This document shows positions 61,844 to 64,000 of a stretch of DNA of 64,000 nt, in pieces. Position 1 is the first letter of the stretch, and every line of letters starts with the position of its first letter. Made by a program: the position numbers and the translations under genes. Source of the stretch: Saprospiraceae bacterium (lineage in GTDB: Bacteria > Bacteroidota > Bacteroidia > Chitinophagales > Saprospiraceae); assembly GCA_016715985.1 (NCBI GenBank), contig JADJXD010000001.1, positions 3,720,001 to 3,784,000 on the forward strand, read 5' to 3'. The notes under the pieces are model-generated. The model saw only the letters and a program-made list of their open reading frames with translations, had not been told where the DNA came from and searched no databases.

Positions 61844-62653
61844 ATGCAAAGAATCACCGAATCACCTTCACTTTACTGTCATCTGGAAAAAAAATCAAGC
61901 CTTGAGATTTTGACAGATATCAATAATGAAGATAAAAAAGTAGCCATAGCAGTTGAAAAAGTCATTCCGATTATTGAAAAGCTGGTAGATGTCATTGTCG
62001 CCCGACTACATGAAGGGGGAAGATTATTTTATATCGGTGCGGGCACAAGTGGCAGACTCGGCATTCTGGATGCATCTGAGTGTCCGCCGACCTACGGTGT
62101 TCCTCACGATATGGTGATCGGACTTATCGCCGGCGGGGATAGTGCGATCCGTAAGGCCGTGGAGTTTGCAGAAGATGATCCCGAACAGGCATGGAAAGAC
62201 CTTATGGAATACCATATTGACTCCAAAGATGTACTTATTGGCATAGCGGCATCCGGTACGACACCTTATGTCATACAGGGATTAAAGAAAGCGCAATCTG
62301 AAGGAATAATTACAGGCAGTATCAGTTGTAATCCTGATTCTCCGGTATCCGTATATGCGGACTTCCCCATAGAAGTGATCGTTGGTCCCGAGTATGTTAC
62401 AGGCAGCACCCGTATGAAATCCGGAACAGCTCAAAAACTGATTCTCAATATGATCAGCACAGCCACTATGATAAAACTGGGTCGTGTGATGGATAATAAA
62501 ATGGTCGATATGCAACTCAGCAATCTGAAACTCGTAGATCGCGGTGTCCTTCAGGTAGTCGAAAAGACCGGCCTATCCTATGAAGAAGCCAAAACCTTAT
62601 TGTTGGAACAGGGGTCAGTCCGTATGGCGATCAGTGCGCAACAAAAAGGCTAA
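61844..62653 (+). CDS. murQ: N-acetylmuramic acid 6-phosphate etherase
   Basis: 269 residues, one SIS sugar-isomerase domain with LFYIGAGTSGRLGILDASECPPTYG, IGIAASGTTPYVI, CNPDSPVS and GPEYVTGSTRMKSGTAQKLILNMISTA, the MurQ signature. It splits MurNAc-6-phosphate into GlcNAc-6-phosphate and lactate in cell-wall recycling. Slightly shorter than the enterobacterial enzyme (298). It lies in an operon with the symporter. Confidence 0.96.
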   Translation: MQRITESPSLYCHLEKKSSLEILTDINNEDKKVAIAVEKVIPIIEKLVDVIVARLHEGGRLFYIGAGTSGRLGILDASECPPTYGVPHDMVIGLIAGGDSAIRKAVEFAEDDPEQAWKDLMEYHIDSKDVLIGIAASGTTPYVIQGLKKAQSEGIITGSISCNPDSPVSVYADFPIEVIVGPEYVTGSTRMKSGTAQKLILNMISTATMIKLGRVMDNKMVDMQLSNLKLVDRGVLQVVEKTGLSYEEAKTLLLEQGSVRMAISAQQKG

Positions 62654-62700
62654 TCCAAGGTTATTTTATTTGTTTAATTTTTCAAAAAATATTAACTTTC

Positions 62701-63978
62701 ATGTGGAATATGAAATCAATATTTACTTTTCTTCTCATTCTCTTTTTATGCCCTTCTTTGTTTTCTCAGGAATATTCTCTCAGATTTCTGGCATCGGGTG
62801 GTTCGGCTCCTGCTCAGCAAAATATTGACAGAGTGAAAATTCCCATCGACAATCCACACCGACCGGTTGATGTAGGTTTTGACTTTACTGTGGAGTTTTG
62901 GATGAAAGCAAATCCTAATGATAATAATGCCGGCACGTGCAGTCCATCTTCCTGGTATTATGGAAATGTCATCATCGACCGGGATGTTTTTAATGAAGGG
63001 GACTATGGCGATTATGGCATTGTCATTTGTAACAGAAGAATTGTGGCAGGAGTAGAAAGACTGAACAATACCAGTCAGGGAGTAGTAGGACAGACGATAG
63101 TGGACGATGGTCAATGGCATCATATCGCTGTGACCAGAAATGCACAATCGGGAGCTATCAGACTGTATGTCGATGGAAATCTGGATGCATCAATTGGTTC
63201 CAGCAATGCCACGGGAGACATCAGCTACCGGAACGGAAGATCCACCGATTATCCAAGTAGTGATCCATATCTTGTATTTGGTGCAGAAAAACATGATTAT
63301 ATGGGTTCGCTTTACTACAAAGGCTGGCTGGATGAAGTCCGTATTTCCAATATCATCAGATATACATCCAATTTCACAAGACCATCTTCGCCTTTTGCAA
63401 CCGACGCCAATACAGTAGGGCTTTATCATTTTAATGAAGGTGCCGGGAATGTATTAACAGATGTTTCAGGAGCAACAGGAGGTCCATCTGATGGACAGAT
63501 TGTTTTTGGGGGAAATCCGCAAGGTCCGGTATGGTCTGCCGACAGCCCATTTTTTGATCCGCTACTGGTGGTTAATACAAACGATTCAGGACCCGGTTCT
63601 TTTAGAGAAGTATTAATGAATTCTCCGAGTGGAAGTACGATTACATTTTCTGCATTACTAATGAATCAAACCATATTGATGTCTTCCGGTATTCAGATAG
63701 ATAAAAATATAAACTTTGTGAATATAAACAGTGAACCTGTCAACATAACAGTAACAGGTTCCGGCCCCGTTTTTGATATACAATCCGGAAAAAATGTGTC
63801 CTTCCAAAATCTGAATATCATTGGTGGTACAGGGGGTTCTGGTCGTGCTATACTTAATCATGGTACTTTAGCTTTGAATAATGTCAAAATATCGGACTCT
63901 TACAACAATCCCGGAAATTCAATAGAAAACCATGGAGTAATGATTATCAACGGAACTACAATTATAGATAAAGATTAA
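62701..63978 (+). CDS. Secreted LamG-domain protein
   Basis: 425 residues. Signal peptide MKSIFTFLLILFLCPSLFSQ (second Met likely). Residues about 35-270 form a LamG/concanavalin-like domain (FDFTVEFWMKANP, DGQWHHIAVTRNAQSGAIRLYVDGNL, GWLDEVRISNIIRYTSNF, GLYHFNEGAGN). From about 290 a parallel beta-helix-like region (NDSGPGSFREVL, SGKNVSFQNLNIIGGTGG) as in choice-of-anchor proteins. It ends at 63978 without a sorting domain, 22 bases before the window edge. A frameshift or a longer original protein cannot be excluded. Confidence 0.8.
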   Translation: MWNMKSIFTFLLILFLCPSLFSQEYSLRFLASGGSAPAQQNIDRVKIPIDNPHRPVDVGFDFTVEFWMKANPNDNNAGTCSPSSWYYGNVIIDRDVFNEGDYGDYGIVICNRRIVAGVERLNNTSQGVVGQTIVDDGQWHHIAVTRNAQSGAIRLYVDGNLDASIGSSNATGDISYRNGRSTDYPSSDPYLVFGAEKHDYMGSLYYKGWLDEVRISNIIRYTSNFTRPSSPFATDANTVGLYHFNEGAGNVLTDVSGATGGPSDGQIVFGGNPQGPVWSADSPFFDPLLVVNTNDSGPGSFREVLMNSPSGSTITFSALLMNQTILMSSGIQIDKNINFVNINSEPVNITVTGSGPVFDIQSGKNVSFQNLNIIGGTGGSGRAILNHGTLALNNVKISDSYNNPGNSIENHGVMIINGTTIIDKD

Positions 63979-64000
63979 ATGTCAATATAAGATCACATAC

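Noticed and set aside
1..64000. tRNA, rRNA or riboswitch genes
   Set aside because: I saw no cloverleaf with a plausible anticodon, no ribosomal sequence and no known riboswitch core; a covariance search was not possible.

Overview
The window comes from a Bacteroidota chromosome. The evidence is type IX secretion (Por) C-terminal sorting domains, promoters of the TTTG-N19/20-TAnnTTTG type, no Shine-Dalgarno sequences, a two-component regulator propeller/Y_Y_Y hybrid kinase, and a flavobacteria-type carotenoid cluster (CrtA-like, CrtD-like, CruF). A Saprospiria- or Chitinophagia-like host is a guess only.

Region 1 (about 1-40085) is one long integron cassette array. I find 26 attC sites by eye. 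Each runs from a ..TAAC core to a GTT core with complementary arms, and all are oriented so that the integrase/attI end would lie to the left, outside the window. No intI gene is visible. Three attC size/sequence types alternate: about 67 nt, about 132 nt and about 137 nt. The cassettes carry mostly unknown or conflict-related genes: TPR-cold-shock protein, DUF5063, PIN-like protein, PLD nuclease with helicase-associated repeats, TcmP plus three-Cys-motif protein, membrane M23 peptidase, DUF2188 plus TIR-like protein, an antisense DNA methyltransferase, four HigBA-type toxin-antitoxin modules (one with a dead toxin), a GNAT-like protein and a tandemly duplicated cassette of 670 bp. The most unusual cassette (7827-14793) holds two genes: a catalytically degenerate tyrosine-recombinase fold fused to a Hypoth_ymh (TIGR02391) domain, and a protein with a possible EVE/PUA-like N-terminus and an HNH nuclease domain.

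The array is heavily invaded. Two near-identical IS66 copies (8400-10691, 12253-14545) each split one gene of the two-gene cassette, with clean 8-bp target duplications. A third (17162-19454) has removed half an attC. An IS21 element splits the methyltransferase, and a second IS21 splits a type IX secreted-protein pseudogene. An ORF-less group II intron (28788-29557) sits in an attC core one base from the integrase cleavage position.

Region 2 (40086-57517) is ordinary chromosome: an orphan OmpR-type response regulator, two type IX/secreted glycan-type proteins, a lipoprotein, the carotenoid genes, an HPt/hybrid-kinase pair, a lipoprotein alpha/beta hydrolase, an acyl-ACP thioesterase and adenosylhomocysteinase.

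Region 3 (57518-64000) holds a terminator, a repeat-rich intergenic stretch interrupted by an IS4-like element with a frameshifted transposase, a sodium:solute symporter followed by MurNAc-6-phosphate etherase (MurQ), and a secreted LamG-domain protein.
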